Source: Candidatus Epulonipiscium viviparus | GTDB taxonomy: Bacteria > Bacillota > Clostridia > Lachnospirales > Cellulosilyticaceae | Length of the DNA stretch: 64,000 bases | NCBI RefSeq assembly: GCF_030708075.1 | Contig: NZ_CP117982.1 | Location: 1,882,513-1,946,512, forward strand | Direction of reading: 5' to 3' | Shown here: in pieces, positions 28,281 to 38,403 of the stretch | Layout of the letters: each line of letters opens with the position of its first letter | Numbering within the stretch: position 1 is the stretch's first letter | Notes under the pieces: generated by a model | What the model was told of the DNA's origin: nothing | The model's input: only the letters and a program-made list of their open reading frames with translations | Databases searched by the model: none | Position numbers and translations under genes: made by a program

Positions 28281-29231
28281 ATGAAAATAGTAGTTTTAGA
28301 TGGGTTTACACTGAATCCAGGAGATTTGAGCTGGAAAGAGTTAACGAATATTGCACCAACAACGATTTACGATAAGACAGAAGATGTAGACATTGTGAGT
28401 AGAATTGGTGACGCAGACATTGTATTTACAAATAAAACTCCAATTACTAAAGAAACAATTGAGAAGACAAATATTAAGTGGATTGGAGTATTGGCAACGG
28501 GATATAACGTGGTTGATATTGATGCGGCATCAGAAATTCCCGTTTGTAATGTTCCGACTTACGGAAATGATGCAGTAGGACAGTTTGCAATTGCGTTATT
28601 GCTAGAGTTATGTCATCATATAGGGCACCATAATTATCGTGTTAGACATGAGAATGCATGGCAAAAATGCGGCAACTTCTGTTTTTGGGATTATCCGTTA
28701 ATAGAGCTTGCGGGAAAAACAATTGGTATTATTGGGCTTGGCAGAAATGGTCAGGTGACTGCAAAAGTTGCAAAGGCATTGGGAATGAACGTAATAGCTT
28801 ATGACAAATTTGTGAATATGGAACTAGAAAAAGAGGGATACAAATATGTATCAGAAGATGAATTGTTCAAACAAGCAGATGTTATTAGTCTACACTGTCC
28901 ATTGTTTCCAGAGAATACTGGCATAATTTGCAAAGAGAATATAGCCAAAATGAAAGATGGAGTAATGATTATTAATACGGCGCGTGGAGGATTAGTGAAC
29001 GAGCAAGACTTAGCCGAAGCATTAAATAATGGAAAAGTGGCAGGTGCGGGGCTTGATGTTGTTTCTACAGAGCCGATAGCAGATGATAATCCATTACTTA
29101 CTGCACAAAATTGCATTCTAACGCCTCATATTGCGTGGGCACCTAAAGAATCTAGAGGTCGCCTATTAGATATTGCAGTAAATAATTTAAAGGAATTTTT
29201 AAAAGGAAATATTATAAATCGAGTAAATTAA
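28281..29231 (+). CDS. D-2-hydroxyacid dehydrogenase (hydroxypyruvate/glycerate type)
   Basis: NAD(P)-dependent reductase of 2-oxo acids, 316 aa. Start chosen at ATG 28281 behind AAAGGA; the in-frame GTG at 28263 has no site. The Rossmann motif TIGIIGLGRNGQVTAKVAK is at about residue 145, and the catalytic triad is seen as Arg in INTARGGLV (about 234), Glu in STEPI (about 263) and His in LTPHIAWAP (about 283). It resembles glycerate/hydroxypyruvate reductases. Being after a transketolase suggests it could act on hydroxypyruvate or a related two- to three-carbon product; substrate not proven. Confidence 0.88.
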   Translation: MKIVVLDGFTLNPGDLSWKELTNIAPTTIYDKTEDVDIVSRIGDADIVFTNKTPITKETIEKTNIKWIGVLATGYNVVDIDAASEIPVCNVPTYGNDAVGQFAIALLLELCHHIGHHNYRVRHENAWQKCGNFCFWDYPLIELAGKTIGIIGLGRNGQVTAKVAKALGMNVIAYDKFVNMELEKEGYKYVSEDELFKQADVISLHCPLFPENTGIICKENIAKMKDGVMIINTARGGLVNEQDLAEALNNGKVAGAGLDVVSTEPIADDNPLLTAQNCILTPHIAWAPKESRGRLLDIAVNNLKEFLKGNIINRVN

Positions 29232-29258
29232 AGATACAGAAGCGTAAAAACGAACTAT

Positions 29259-29312
29259 CTCCAGCAACAGTGATCTTACAATAATTTTGAATCACTGCTT
29301 CTGGAGTTTTTT
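29259..29312 (+). terminator. Terminator after the dehydrogenase gene
   Basis: CTCCAG (29259-29264) pairs with CTGGAG (29301-29306) and CAGTGAT (29268-29274) with ATCACTG (29291-29297), followed by TTTTTT. Confidence 0.9.
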
Positions 29313-29325
29313 GACTGCTTTATGA

Positions 29326-29334
29326 TGGTATAAT
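29326..29334 (+). promoter_or_regulatory. Extended -10 promoter of the M16C peptidase gene
   Basis: TGGTATAAT, a perfect -10 with the upstream TGn extension. No good -35 is seen, as is common with extended -10 sites. Confidence 0.5.
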
Positions 29335-29409
29335 AGAGAATTCGAATAATAAAATTCTTATAGACAAAATAAAGTATAGGACTTATAATACGAAAAAGGA
29401 GGTAATGAT

Positions 29410-32298
29410 ATGATAAATGGATTTACACAAGTTTCGTGTGATTTTGTGAGAGAAATTGATGCGAAAGTATACCAGTTTGTTCATAACAAAACAAATGCAA
29501 AAATTTTATATTTTAATAATGATGATTTACACAAAACATTTGGAATAGGATTTAGAACGCCTACTTCAGATAGTACAGGTGTACCGCATATTATGGAGCA
29601 TTCAGTTCTTTGCGGCTCGCGAAAATTTGACATTAAAGATCCGTTTGTGGAGCTTGCAAAGGGTTCGTTAAACACATATTTAAATGCTATGACATATCCT
29701 GATAAAACTTTATATCCTGTTTCTAGTGAAAACGATAAAGACTTTCATAATTTGATGGAAGTATATCTAGATGCAGTTTTTTTTCCGAACATTTATAAAA
29801 ATGAATTTTTATTGATGCAGGAAGGTTCTAGAATTGAGTTGGCAGAGCTAGAAGGTGAGCTTGAGTATAAAGGTGTTGTATATAATGAAATGAAAGGGGC
29901 TTTTTCATCTCCAGAAGAAGTGCTGTTTAGAAAAGTTAAAGAGTCTCTGTTTAAGGATACTCAATATAGATATGAATCGGGTGGCTGTCCAGATAAAATT
30001 GTAGATTTAACATATGAAGATTATATTGATTATCACAAAAAATATTATCATCCTTCTAATTGCTATATCGGGCTGTATGGAAAAATGGATATTGAAGAAG
30101 TTTTGGAATTTATTGATAAAGACTATTTGAGTCATTTTGATTATCAGGTAATTGATTCAAAAATTTTAACACAGGTACCATATAATAATATTATAACAGA
30201 AAAATTTCCGTATTCTGTGAACCAAAAAAAAGGTGATCAGCTATATTTGTCTCTCAATTTTGCAATGGGAGAAGCTACAGATAGGCTTTTTACGCTTTCT
30301 ATGAGTATTTTAGAGCATATTTTGCTGGATACTTCTGCTTCTCCGCTCAGAAAAGCGCTGATAAAAGCAGAAATTGCAGAGGATGTATTTGGAGTATTTC
30401 AATCGCATATAAAACAACCAATTTTTAGTATTATTGCCAAAAACGCAGACAGTACTAAGGAAAATCAATTTTATCAAATCATTTATGAAACACTTAAAAA
30501 GCTTGTAGCAGAAGGGATAGATGATAATTTAGTATTGGGAGCTATTCAGGTTAAAGAATTTTCTATGCGTGAAGGAGAATCTAGAGGATATTCTAAAGGG
30601 TTACATTATTTTGTTGCTAGCATGAAAGGGCTTATTTATGATGATGATCCACTTGAGCAATTAAAATATGAAAAAGCATTAATGTATATAAAAAATTCAA
30701 TTGCAGATGGATACTTTGAAAGCCTAATCCAAAAGTATTTCTTGGATAACACTCATGGATCACAGGTGATACTGTATCCAGAAGAAGGTCTTAGTGAACG
30801 TGAAGATGAAAATGTTAAGAAAAAATTACAAAAAATAAAAGCTGATATGTCTGATGCAGAACTAAAAATGCTTGTTGAGAAAACTAAAGCATTTAAAGAG
30901 TTTCAGAGTGCTCCAGATAAACCTGAAGAAGTTGCAAAAATTCCGCTTTTGTCAAAAGATGAGCTTTCAAAAAATGTTATTTTTCCAAGATATAATGTAA
31001 TAAGTAAGGACAGCAAAGAATATATTATATCTAAACTAAAAACTAATAAAATTTGTTATTTGAGTTTCTATATAAATCTGGAAGGTATTGAAGATGAATT
31101 GATACCATATATGGGTATTTTGACTGCAATGCTAGGAAAGCTTGATACTGTTAATTATTCATATGAAGATTTGTCATCGAATATCAATATGTATCTTGGA
31201 AATATGGATTATAATATTCAAGGTATAGCAAATATAAAAACTGAGGGTGAAGATGAGCGATATTTTATTGTAAAATCTAAGGCACTAACTGAATATATTG
31301 ATAAACAATTACATTTATTTGATGAAATTATTACGAAAACTAAATTTGATGATACGGTAAGATTGCTAGAACTTTTGAAGGAACTGCGATCAATGATGCA
31401 GATGTTTTTATCGAGTGAAGGACATAAGGTGGCCATTACAAGGTTGCTTTCTAACTTTACTGCCTTAGGAAGTTTTGAAGAGGAAAGTAAGGGATTAGTT
31501 TTTTATCATGTAGTTGAAGAAATCGTTGATAATTGGAGTAATAAGAAAGAAACTTTTGTAAATAATTTAAGAAAAGCCTATCAAAAATTGTGTACTTGCG
31601 ATAGAATACAGGTTGGTATAACAGTTGATAACGAAAATGAAATTTTGGATAAAGTGCATGAAGTGGTGATGGCATTGCCTGATAATAGTGTTGACGATGT
31701 GTCTGCAAGTTTCAAAGATACAGAGGTTAAGGAAGCTATTGTTTCTTCAGGAAATGTTAATTATGTGGCAATGGGATATAATTTTAAGGATTTGGGATAT
31801 TCATATAGCGGAAGCTTGCAACTATTAAAATCAGTATTGTCGATGGATTATTTATGGACTAATGTGCGTGTTAAAAATGGAGCTTATGGCTGTTTTTGTG
31901 ATTTTAGAAGATCTGGAAATGTGTATTTTACATCATATCGCGATCCTAATATTAAGGAAACGTTAGATGTGTATCGTGAAATTGCTAATTATGTAAAAAA
32001 TCTAAATTTAAGCGACAGAGAATTGCTACAATATTTGATCGGAACTATTAGCGCCCAAGATTTTCCATTTACTGCCTATACTGAGGGCTCAACAGCGCAG
32101 ATATATTATTTTGCACATGTTACGAAAGAAATTTTACAAAAATCGCGTGATGAATTATTTGAAACTACTAACGAAACATTACAAGGATTTTCAGAGTTGC
32201 TTCAAGCGGTTATTGATAAAAATCAATATTGTGTATTTGGTAACGCAATAAGTATAGACCAGAATAAACAATTATTTACTACTATTACCGAAATATAG
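29410..32298 (+). CDS. M16C-family zinc metallopeptidase (presequence protease type)
   Basis: Large intracellular oligopeptidase of 962 aa, the PreP/Cym1 class. The inverted zinc motif HxxEH is present as His60-Ile-Met-Glu63-His64, with the third ligand in YNEMKGAFSSPEEV (Glu160). Four M16 half-domains fill the length, with the usual C-terminal segment YRDPNIKETLDVYREI near 845. AAAAAGGAGG precedes the ATG. Such enzymes degrade short unstructured peptides. The D-aminopeptidase gene follows by 37 bases, so both may belong to peptide recycling. Confidence 0.93.
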   Translation: MINGFTQVSCDFVREIDAKVYQFVHNKTNAKILYFNNDDLHKTFGIGFRTPTSDSTGVPHIMEHSVLCGSRKFDIKDPFVELAKGSLNTYLNAMTYPDKTLYPVSSENDKDFHNLMEVYLDAVFFPNIYKNEFLLMQEGSRIELAELEGELEYKGVVYNEMKGAFSSPEEVLFRKVKESLFKDTQYRYESGGCPDKIVDLTYEDYIDYHKKYYHPSNCYIGLYGKMDIEEVLEFIDKDYLSHFDYQVIDSKILTQVPYNNIITEKFPYSVNQKKGDQLYLSLNFAMGEATDRLFTLSMSILEHILLDTSASPLRKALIKAEIAEDVFGVFQSHIKQPIFSIIAKNADSTKENQFYQIIYETLKKLVAEGIDDNLVLGAIQVKEFSMREGESRGYSKGLHYFVASMKGLIYDDDPLEQLKYEKALMYIKNSIADGYFESLIQKYFLDNTHGSQVILYPEEGLSEREDENVKKKLQKIKADMSDAELKMLVEKTKAFKEFQSAPDKPEEVAKIPLLSKDELSKNVIFPRYNVISKDSKEYIISKLKTNKICYLSFYINLEGIEDELIPYMGILTAMLGKLDTVNYSYEDLSSNINMYLGNMDYNIQGIANIKTEGEDERYFIVKSKALTEYIDKQLHLFDEIITKTKFDDTVRLLELLKELRSMMQMFLSSEGHKVAITRLLSNFTALGSFEEESKGLVFYHVVEEIVDNWSNKKETFVNNLRKAYQKLCTCDRIQVGITVDNENEILDKVHEVVMALPDNSVDDVSASFKDTEVKEAIVSSGNVNYVAMGYNFKDLGYSYSGSLQLLKSVLSMDYLWTNVRVKNGAYGCFCDFRRSGNVYFTSYRDPNIKETLDVYREIANYVKNLNLSDRELLQYLIGTISAQDFPFTAYTEGSTAQIYYFAHVTKEILQKSRDELFETTNETLQGFSELLQAVIDKNQYCVFGNAISIDQNKQLFTTITEI

Positions 32299-32335
32299 AA
32301 TGTTGTTATGAAACAATTGTGAAATGAGGAGTTTA

Positions 32336-33121
32336 ATGAAAATTTATATTAGTGCTGATATAGAAGGTATTTCTAGTATATCAACTTGGCAAGAGTCTGA
32401 TATGAAGGCTCCTTCAGAAGCATGTGCTAGAATGACCAGAGAGGTTTGCGCAGCATGTGAGGCTGCCATTGAAATGGGTGCTACTGAAGTTTTAGTAAAA
32501 GATGCTCATGGATATGGCAAAAATATATGCCATGAAGATTTGCCAACTCAGGTGAAATTGATGTCTGGATGGGCAAATCATCCGTATAATATGGTTGAAG
32601 GAATAGATGAAAGTTATGAAGGGGTAGTGTTCTTAGGATATCATTCTGCAGCTAGCACCCCGGACTCACCCTTATCACATACACTAGATACAAGGCTTGC
32701 TAAGGTAACATTAAATGGTGAAATTGCAAGTGAATTTTTAATTTATCATACCTTGACAAATAGTCTGAATGTTCCTACCTTATTGGTAACTGGAGACGGA
32801 GGAATAGTTCGCGAAGTATCCGAACTTGATCCTAATATAGAAGCGGTTGCAGTAAAAGAAGGATTTGCTGGAGCAATGATTAGCAATCACCCAGCAATGG
32901 CTTGTAAGGAAATTAAAGAGGCTTTGAAAAGAGGAATTTCAAAAAGAGATTCTATTGAGATGCCTATGATAGATGAGTTTACGCTAGAAGTTACATTTAA
33001 GGAGCACAAAGAAGCTTATAAATATAGTTTTTTTCCTCATGCAACACAAGTCAACTCGCATACTATAAAAATTCAATCAGAAAATTATCAGGATATATTA
33101 ACATTTTTATTATTTATTTAA
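32336..33121 (+). CDS. dppA: M55 family D-aminopeptidase (DppA-like)
   Basis: Zinc-dependent D-aminopeptidase of 261 aa. Start at ATG 32336, which follows TGAGGAG; the in-frame ATG at 32324 overlaps that site. Metal and active-site motifs of the family are visible: ADIEG at residues 7-11, DAHG near 58-61, LGYHS near 100, and SHTLDTR near 115. Bacillus DppA forms a decamer and releases D-Ala from D-Ala-D-Ala peptides, so a role in cell-wall peptide salvage is likely. It is followed after 12 bases by the pyruvate:ferredoxin oxidoreductase gene, an unrelated function. Confidence 0.92.
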   Translation: MKIYISADIEGISSISTWQESDMKAPSEACARMTREVCAACEAAIEMGATEVLVKDAHGYGKNICHEDLPTQVKLMSGWANHPYNMVEGIDESYEGVVFLGYHSAASTPDSPLSHTLDTRLAKVTLNGEIASEFLIYHTLTNSLNVPTLLVTGDGGIVREVSELDPNIEAVAVKEGFAGAMISNHPAMACKEIKEALKRGISKRDSIEMPMIDEFTLEVTFKEHKEAYKYSFFPHATQVNSHTIKIQSENYQDILTFLLFI

Positions 33122-33133
33122 GGAGTGAAAATG

Positions 33134-36100
33134 ATGGCAAAATCAAAAATTACGATGGATGGAAATACAGCGGCCGCATATGCCGCATATGCGTTTACGG
33201 ATGTCGCGACAATCTATCCGATAACTCCGTCAAGCACTATGGCAGAGGTCATGGATGAGTGGAGTGCCAATGGTAAAAAGAATATTTTTGGCCAACGTGT
33301 TAGTGTAGTAGAAATGCAATCTGAAGCTGGTGCGGCGGGAGCATTTCATGGCTCGTTGCAAGGAGGCGCGTTAACTAGCACTTTTACTGCATCACAAGGG
33401 CTGCTGCTTATGATTCCGAATATGTATAAAATTGCCGGTGAGCTTCTTCCCGGAGTATTTCACGTGAGTGCAAGAGCACTGGCAGCGCAAGCATTATCAA
33501 TATTTGGTGATCACCAAGATGTTATGGCGGCAAGACAAACAGGCTGCGCCTTGATTGCATCGGGGTCTGTTCAGGAAGTTGCCGATCTTGCACCAGTAGC
33601 ACATTTGGTAGCGATAAAAGGAAGTTTGCCAGTAATTCATTTCTTTGATGGATTTAGAACTTCACATGAAATTCAAAAGGTAGAGGTGCTTGATTATTCT
33701 GATTATGAAGAAATGTTGGATAAAGATGCACTGGCTAGATTTAGAGAAAAAGCACTTTCTCCAGAGCACCCTGTAACAAGAGGAACTGCTCAAAATCCTG
33801 ATATTTATTTTCAAACTAAGGAAGCTTCAAACAAATATTACATTAAACTGATAGATTATTTCGAAGAATATCTTCATAAAATTAGTGAAAAAGTAGGTAG
33901 AAATTACAAGTTATTTAATTATCATGGTGCGGCAGATGCAACAGATATATTGATTGCGATGGGATCTGTAACAGAGACGATTGATGAAACTGTAGATAAA
34001 TTGAATGCAGAAGGGCAAAAGGTTGGAGTTGTAAAAGTACATTTATTTAGACCATTTAGCACTAAGCATTTGTTGGAAGCGATTCCGCAAACTGTTGAAA
34101 GAATTTGCGTATTGGACAGAACTAAAGAACCTGGCGCAGCAGGAGAGCCACTTTATCTCGATGTTAGAAATGCTTTCTTTGATAGCGATAGAAAAGTAAA
34201 AATAATTGGTGGACGTTATGGATTGGGATCAAAAGATACTACCCCAAAACATATTAAAGCAGTATTCAATAACTTAGCAGGAAAGCAGATGAATGGATTT
34301 ACAGTTGCAATCGATGATGACGTTACGCATCTTTCTATTCCGATAGATGAACAATTTAGTATTGCTCACCCGGGGACTGTACGCTGTAAATTCTGGGGAT
34401 TAGGTTCTGACGGTACTGTTGGTGCAAATAAGCAGGCGATTAAAATTATTGGTGAAACCACGGATAAATACGTTCAGGCATATTTTGCGTATGACTCTAA
34501 AAAATCTGGTGGCATAACTGTTTCGCATCTTAGATTTGGGGATACGCCAATACGTTCGACATATCTAATTGATGAAGCGGACTATATTGCATGTCATAAT
34601 CAGTCTTATGTAGAAGAATACGATGTTTTAAAAGGGCTTAAAAAAGGCGGAACTTTTGTATTGAACTGTGTTTGGGAGCCAGAAGATGTTGAAAATCATA
34701 TTTCAGCCAAAATGAAAAAATATATTATGGAAAATGATATCAACTTCTATATAGTTAATGCGACAAAAATTGGAGAAGAAACTGGTCTTGGGAAACGTAT
34801 TAATATGGTTATGCAAACTATTTTCTTTAAATTAGCGAATATTATTCCATTTGAAGAAGCGCGAGAAGAGCTTAGACATTCTGTAGAAAAAGCGTATGGC
34901 AAAAAGGGTGAAAAGATTGTTGCCATGAATTTTGAAGCAATTGATATGAGTGTAAGCGCACTTGTAAAAATGGATATTCCAGATAATTGGAAAAACTCTG
35001 TAGATGCTGAACAAAGCCACGATCAAGTACCTGATTTTATTAAAAATGTTGTATTTCCTATGAATGCTCAGGAGGGAGATAATCTGCCAATTAGCATATT
35101 TAATGGGTACGAAGATGGAACTTTCCCTTGTGGAACGGCCGCATATGAAAAGCGAGGTATTGCGATTGATGTACCAGAATGGAATGTAAATAACTGTATC
35201 CAGTGTAATCAGTGTGCATTCATTTGCCCGCATGCTTGTATTAGGCCAGTATTAGTAAATGCAGATGAAAAAGCTGCCGCTCCTGAAACTTTTGAGACCA
35301 AAAAAGCAATTGGCAAAGTATTTGAAGGACTGGAATATAGAATACAAGTGAGCCCATTGGATTGTACGGGGTGTTCAAACTGCGTAGATATTTGTCCGTC
35401 TAAAAATAAGGCATTGGCAATGAAGCATATTGGAGATTTGGTTGAGAAAGAAAATATAAATTGGGAGTATGCAGCAAAGAGCGTATCATATAAAGGTGAT
35501 CTGGTTGAAGGTAAAACTGTGAAGGATAGTCAGTTTAAAACTCCTTTAATCGAATTTTCTGGGGCATGTGCAGGATGCGGTGAAACTCCTTACATTAAAC
35601 TTGTAACTCAATTATTTGGAGACCGAATGGTTATTGCAAATGCAACAGGATGTTCTTCGATTTGGGGAGGCTCTGCACCAGCAACTCCTTATACTACTAA
35701 TCATGAAGGCAAAGGACCAGCATGGGCAAACTCATTATTTGAAGACAATGCGGAATATGGATATGGGATGGCTCTTGCAGATAAGCAACTACGAAATAAG
35801 CTAGAAGATGACATGCAAGCTTTGATACTAATGGATATCGATCAATCTGCTAAAGAGGCATTTTCAAACTGGATTGCTAATAAAAATAACAGTGCAGGTT
35901 CGAGAGATGCGGTAGCAAAAGTATTGAAAGCGCTTGAAGGCAACTTTGGTGGAGATGCAAAAGTATTGGTAGAAAATATTAAGGAGCGCAAAGATCATTT
36001 GGTTAAACGTTCTCAATGGATTCTTGGTGGAGACGGTTGGGCATACGACATTGGATATGGTGGACTCGATCATGTTATGGCTTCTGGTGAAAATGTAAAC

Positions 36101-36652
36101 GTGCTTGTATTTGATACAGAGATTTATTCTAATACTGGAGGTCAATCTTCTAAGGCTACTCCAGCTGCAGCGATTGCCAAGTTTGCAGCGTCTGGTAAAA
36201 AAACTGGCAAGAAAAATCTGGGAATGATGATGATGAGCTATGGGAATGTTTATGTTGCGCAAGTGGCAATAGGTGCAGATAAAAATCATCTAATTAAAAC
36301 ATTGTTAGAAGCAGAAGCATATGACGGGCCTTCGATTGTCATTGCGTATTCTCCTTGTATCAGCCAGGGTATTAAGCAGGGAATGGCATGTTCAATTAAA
36401 AATACCGCGGATGCTGTTAAAGCGGGATATTGGCATTTATATAGATTTAATCCGGATCTAAAAGAAGAAGGAAAAAATCCATTTACTCTCGATTCGAAGG
36501 AACCATCTGAAAGCTTTTTAGATTTTATTATGAATCAAGTTAGATACTCGGCACTTACTCAGTTGTATCCAGAAGAAAGTGATAGGCTGTTTGATAAGAC
36601 AGAACAAGATGCAAAAGATAGATATGAAAGTTATAAAAAATTGGCTGAGTAA
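33134..36652 (+). CDS. nifJ: Pyruvate:ferredoxin (flavodoxin) oxidoreductase
   Basis: Single-chain PFOR of about 1172 aa that converts pyruvate and CoA to acetyl-CoA and CO2 with reduced ferredoxin, the central energy step of anaerobic Clostridia. Start set at ATG 33134 (8 bases after AAGGAG; ATG 33131 is also possible). Domains: pyrimidine-binding N-terminus (YPITPSSTMAE near 30), domain III, two 4Fe-4S ferredoxin motifs (CIQCNQCAFICPHAC near 688 and CTGCSNCVDICPS near 745), a further cluster Cys pair in ACAGCGETPY (near 813), and the TPP segment FDTEIYSNTGGQSSKATP (near 995). All motifs are intact. Confidence 0.97.
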   Translation: MAKSKITMDGNTAAAYAAYAFTDVATIYPITPSSTMAEVMDEWSANGKKNIFGQRVSVVEMQSEAGAAGAFHGSLQGGALTSTFTASQGLLLMIPNMYKIAGELLPGVFHVSARALAAQALSIFGDHQDVMAARQTGCALIASGSVQEVADLAPVAHLVAIKGSLPVIHFFDGFRTSHEIQKVEVLDYSDYEEMLDKDALARFREKALSPEHPVTRGTAQNPDIYFQTKEASNKYYIKLIDYFEEYLHKISEKVGRNYKLFNYHGAADATDILIAMGSVTETIDETVDKLNAEGQKVGVVKVHLFRPFSTKHLLEAIPQTVERICVLDRTKEPGAAGEPLYLDVRNAFFDSDRKVKIIGGRYGLGSKDTTPKHIKAVFNNLAGKQMNGFTVAIDDDVTHLSIPIDEQFSIAHPGTVRCKFWGLGSDGTVGANKQAIKIIGETTDKYVQAYFAYDSKKSGGITVSHLRFGDTPIRSTYLIDEADYIACHNQSYVEEYDVLKGLKKGGTFVLNCVWEPEDVENHISAKMKKYIMENDINFYIVNATKIGEETGLGKRINMVMQTIFFKLANIIPFEEAREELRHSVEKAYGKKGEKIVAMNFEAIDMSVSALVKMDIPDNWKNSVDAEQSHDQVPDFIKNVVFPMNAQEGDNLPISIFNGYEDGTFPCGTAAYEKRGIAIDVPEWNVNNCIQCNQCAFICPHACIRPVLVNADEKAAAPETFETKKAIGKVFEGLEYRIQVSPLDCTGCSNCVDICPSKNKALAMKHIGDLVEKENINWEYAAKSVSYKGDLVEGKTVKDSQFKTPLIEFSGACAGCGETPYIKLVTQLFGDRMVIANATGCSSIWGGSAPATPYTTNHEGKGPAWANSLFEDNAEYGYGMALADKQLRNKLEDDMQALILMDIDQSAKEAFSNWIANKNNSAGSRDAVAKVLKALEGNFGGDAKVLVENIKERKDHLVKRSQWILGGDGWAYDIGYGGLDHVMASGENVNVLVFDTEIYSNTGGQSSKATPAAAIAKFAASGKKTGKKNLGMMMMSYGNVYVAQVAIGADKNHLIKTLLEAEAYDGPSIVIAYSPCISQGIKQGMACSIKNTADAVKAGYWHLYRFNPDLKEEGKNPFTLDSKEPSESFLDFIMNQVRYSALTQLYPEESDRLFDKTEQDAKDRYESYKKLAE

Positions 36653-36660
36653 TAAAATTT

Positions 36661-36690
36661 CCCTCCTAATGTTTTAGGGGGGGTTTTATT
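36661..36690 (+). terminator. Terminator after nifJ
   Basis: CCCTCCTAA pairs with TTAGGGGGG around a short loop, followed by TTTTATTTT. Confidence 0.9.
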
Positions 36691-36710
36691 TTGGCATAAC
36701 AAGCAACCTC

Positions 36711-36739
36711 TTGACAAATTTAGGATTTAATGGTATTTT
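36711..36739 (+). promoter_or_regulatory. Sigma-A promoter of cls
   Basis: Perfect TTGACA (36711-36716), 17 bases, TATTTT (36734-36739) with an upstream TGG extension. Confidence 0.7.
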
Positions 36740-36774
36740 TATAAAGACAAAAAATCGTATAAAGGGGGATATGT

Positions 36775-38319
36775 ATGAGATTATTGAAAACCGAGAAGTA
36801 TAAAAATACGATCTATAATCGCTTATTTATCACAGGAATCATTGCAATAATACAAGTGATAATATTCTTAGTATTATTTTTTAGATTCTTGGAAGTATCT
36901 GTTTTAGTGGGGTCAGCGTTATATGTATTATCGTTAATATTTATTATATATTTGATAGGAAATGATGAACCAGGAGCATATAAGGTCAGTTGGATTGTTA
37001 TAATCCATTTATTACCATTATTAGGAATTTTACTTTATTTGTTATGGGGCGAAAAATCATCTTCAAAAAAATTAAACGAAAAGGTAAATGCGTCAGTTGA
37101 AGAAATAAAGAGATATTTGAAAGAAGATGATGAAACAAATAGCAGTCTCTATACAGAAAATCCGCGTGCTTACTCTACAACAACATACTTAAAGGCAGCA
37201 ACACATTATCCGGCTTTTCGTGGAACAGATGTAAAATATTTTTCACTTGGAGAACATTATTTTCATGATATGTTGGAAGAGTTAATTAAGGCAGAAAAAT
37301 TTATTTTCTTGGAATACTTTATTGTATCTGAAGGATATATGTGGGGGGAAATACTTAGTAGATTAAAACAAAGAGCAGAGGCAGGCGTAAAAGTTTATAT
37401 TATGTATGATGATATGGGATGTATTACGACATTACCGTGGCAATATAGAGAAGAGCTAGAGAATGTACATCCTAATATTAAGTGTGGAGTATTTAACAGA
37501 ATTAAACCTATCGTAGGATTAGTCGCGAATCATCGTGACCATAGAAAAATTTTGGTTATAGATGGAAAGATAGGATTTACAGGAGGAATAAATTTAGCTG
37601 ATGAATACATCAATGAAGTAGTTAGATTTGGTCATTGGAAAGACACTGGAATTAGACTTGAAGGACCTGCAGTATGGGGGTTAACTTGCTTATTTATTGA
37701 AATGTGGAATGTGGCTTCTGATATTCATTTGGTACCATCAGAGTATAAGGTAGAAACTGCATATTATGAAAATGCAGGGTTTGTGCAGCCATTTGGAGAT
37801 AATCCACTTGATGATGTAACAGTGGGGCAAAATGTTTATGTGGACATAATTAACCAGGCGAAAGAAAATATTTATATAATGACACCATATTTAATTTTAG
37901 ATGATATTACTAAAAATGCGCTTATTTTGGCAATTAGACGTGGAGTAGATGTAAATATTTTAACTCCGGGAATACCCGATAAAAAGGCAGTGTTTAGAAT
38001 AACTCGTACAAATTATATATCATTATTAAGAGCAGGCGCAAAAGTTTATGAATATACTGAAGGATTTTTGCATGCCAAATCTATTGTTGCAGATGGAACT
38101 ATAGGAATGATAGGTACAATTAATTTGGATTATAGAAGTTTATATTTAAATTTTGAGTGTGGCGTATATATGTATAATAATCCGGCGATTACGGCGCTCG
38201 AAGATGATAAAAAGCAGACTATTGCCGTAAGTAAGAGAGTGGAATTAGAAGATGTGGAATTAGGGCTTGGAGGACGTGCGATAAATGCGATCTTAATGAT
38301 ATTTGCACCGTTTATGTAA
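36775..38319 (+). CDS. cls: Cardiolipin synthase (phospholipase D family)
   Basis: Membrane enzyme joining two phosphatidylglycerols into cardiolipin, 514 aa. Two or three N-terminal membrane segments (about residues 15-40, 42-60 and 70-90, the last WIVIIHLLPLLGILLYLLWG) precede two HKD motifs: His256-Lys258-Asp263 (HRKILVIDGKIGFTGG) and His433-Lys435-Asp440 (HAKSIVADGTIGMIGT). Both are complete. The gene has its own promoter and ribosome site (AAAGGGGG) and is probably monocistronic. Confidence 0.94.
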   Translation: MRLLKTEKYKNTIYNRLFITGIIAIIQVIIFLVLFFRFLEVSVLVGSALYVLSLIFIIYLIGNDEPGAYKVSWIVIIHLLPLLGILLYLLWGEKSSSKKLNEKVNASVEEIKRYLKEDDETNSSLYTENPRAYSTTTYLKAATHYPAFRGTDVKYFSLGEHYFHDMLEELIKAEKFIFLEYFIVSEGYMWGEILSRLKQRAEAGVKVYIMYDDMGCITTLPWQYREELENVHPNIKCGVFNRIKPIVGLVANHRDHRKILVIDGKIGFTGGINLADEYINEVVRFGHWKDTGIRLEGPAVWGLTCLFIEMWNVASDIHLVPSEYKVETAYYENAGFVQPFGDNPLDDVTVGQNVYVDIINQAKENIYIMTPYLILDDITKNALILAIRRGVDVNILTPGIPDKKAVFRITRTNYISLLRAGAKVYEYTEGFLHAKSIVADGTIGMIGTINLDYRSLYLNFECGVYMYNNPAITALEDDKKQTIAVSKRVELEDVELGLGGRAINAILMIFAPFM

Positions 38320-38349
38320 AAAAGGGTTTGTGAAAAATTAAATAAGGCG

Positions 38350-38378
38350 TTGACTTATCGCTGAATAGTTCTTATAAT
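38350..38378 (+). promoter_or_regulatory. Sigma-A promoter of nfnAB
   Basis: TTGACT (38350-38355), 17 bases, perfect TATAAT (38373-38378), just before the AGGAGG of nfnA. Confidence 0.82.
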
Positions 38379-38403
38379 TTAGGAGCTAGGAGGCGATTTT
38401 TTA

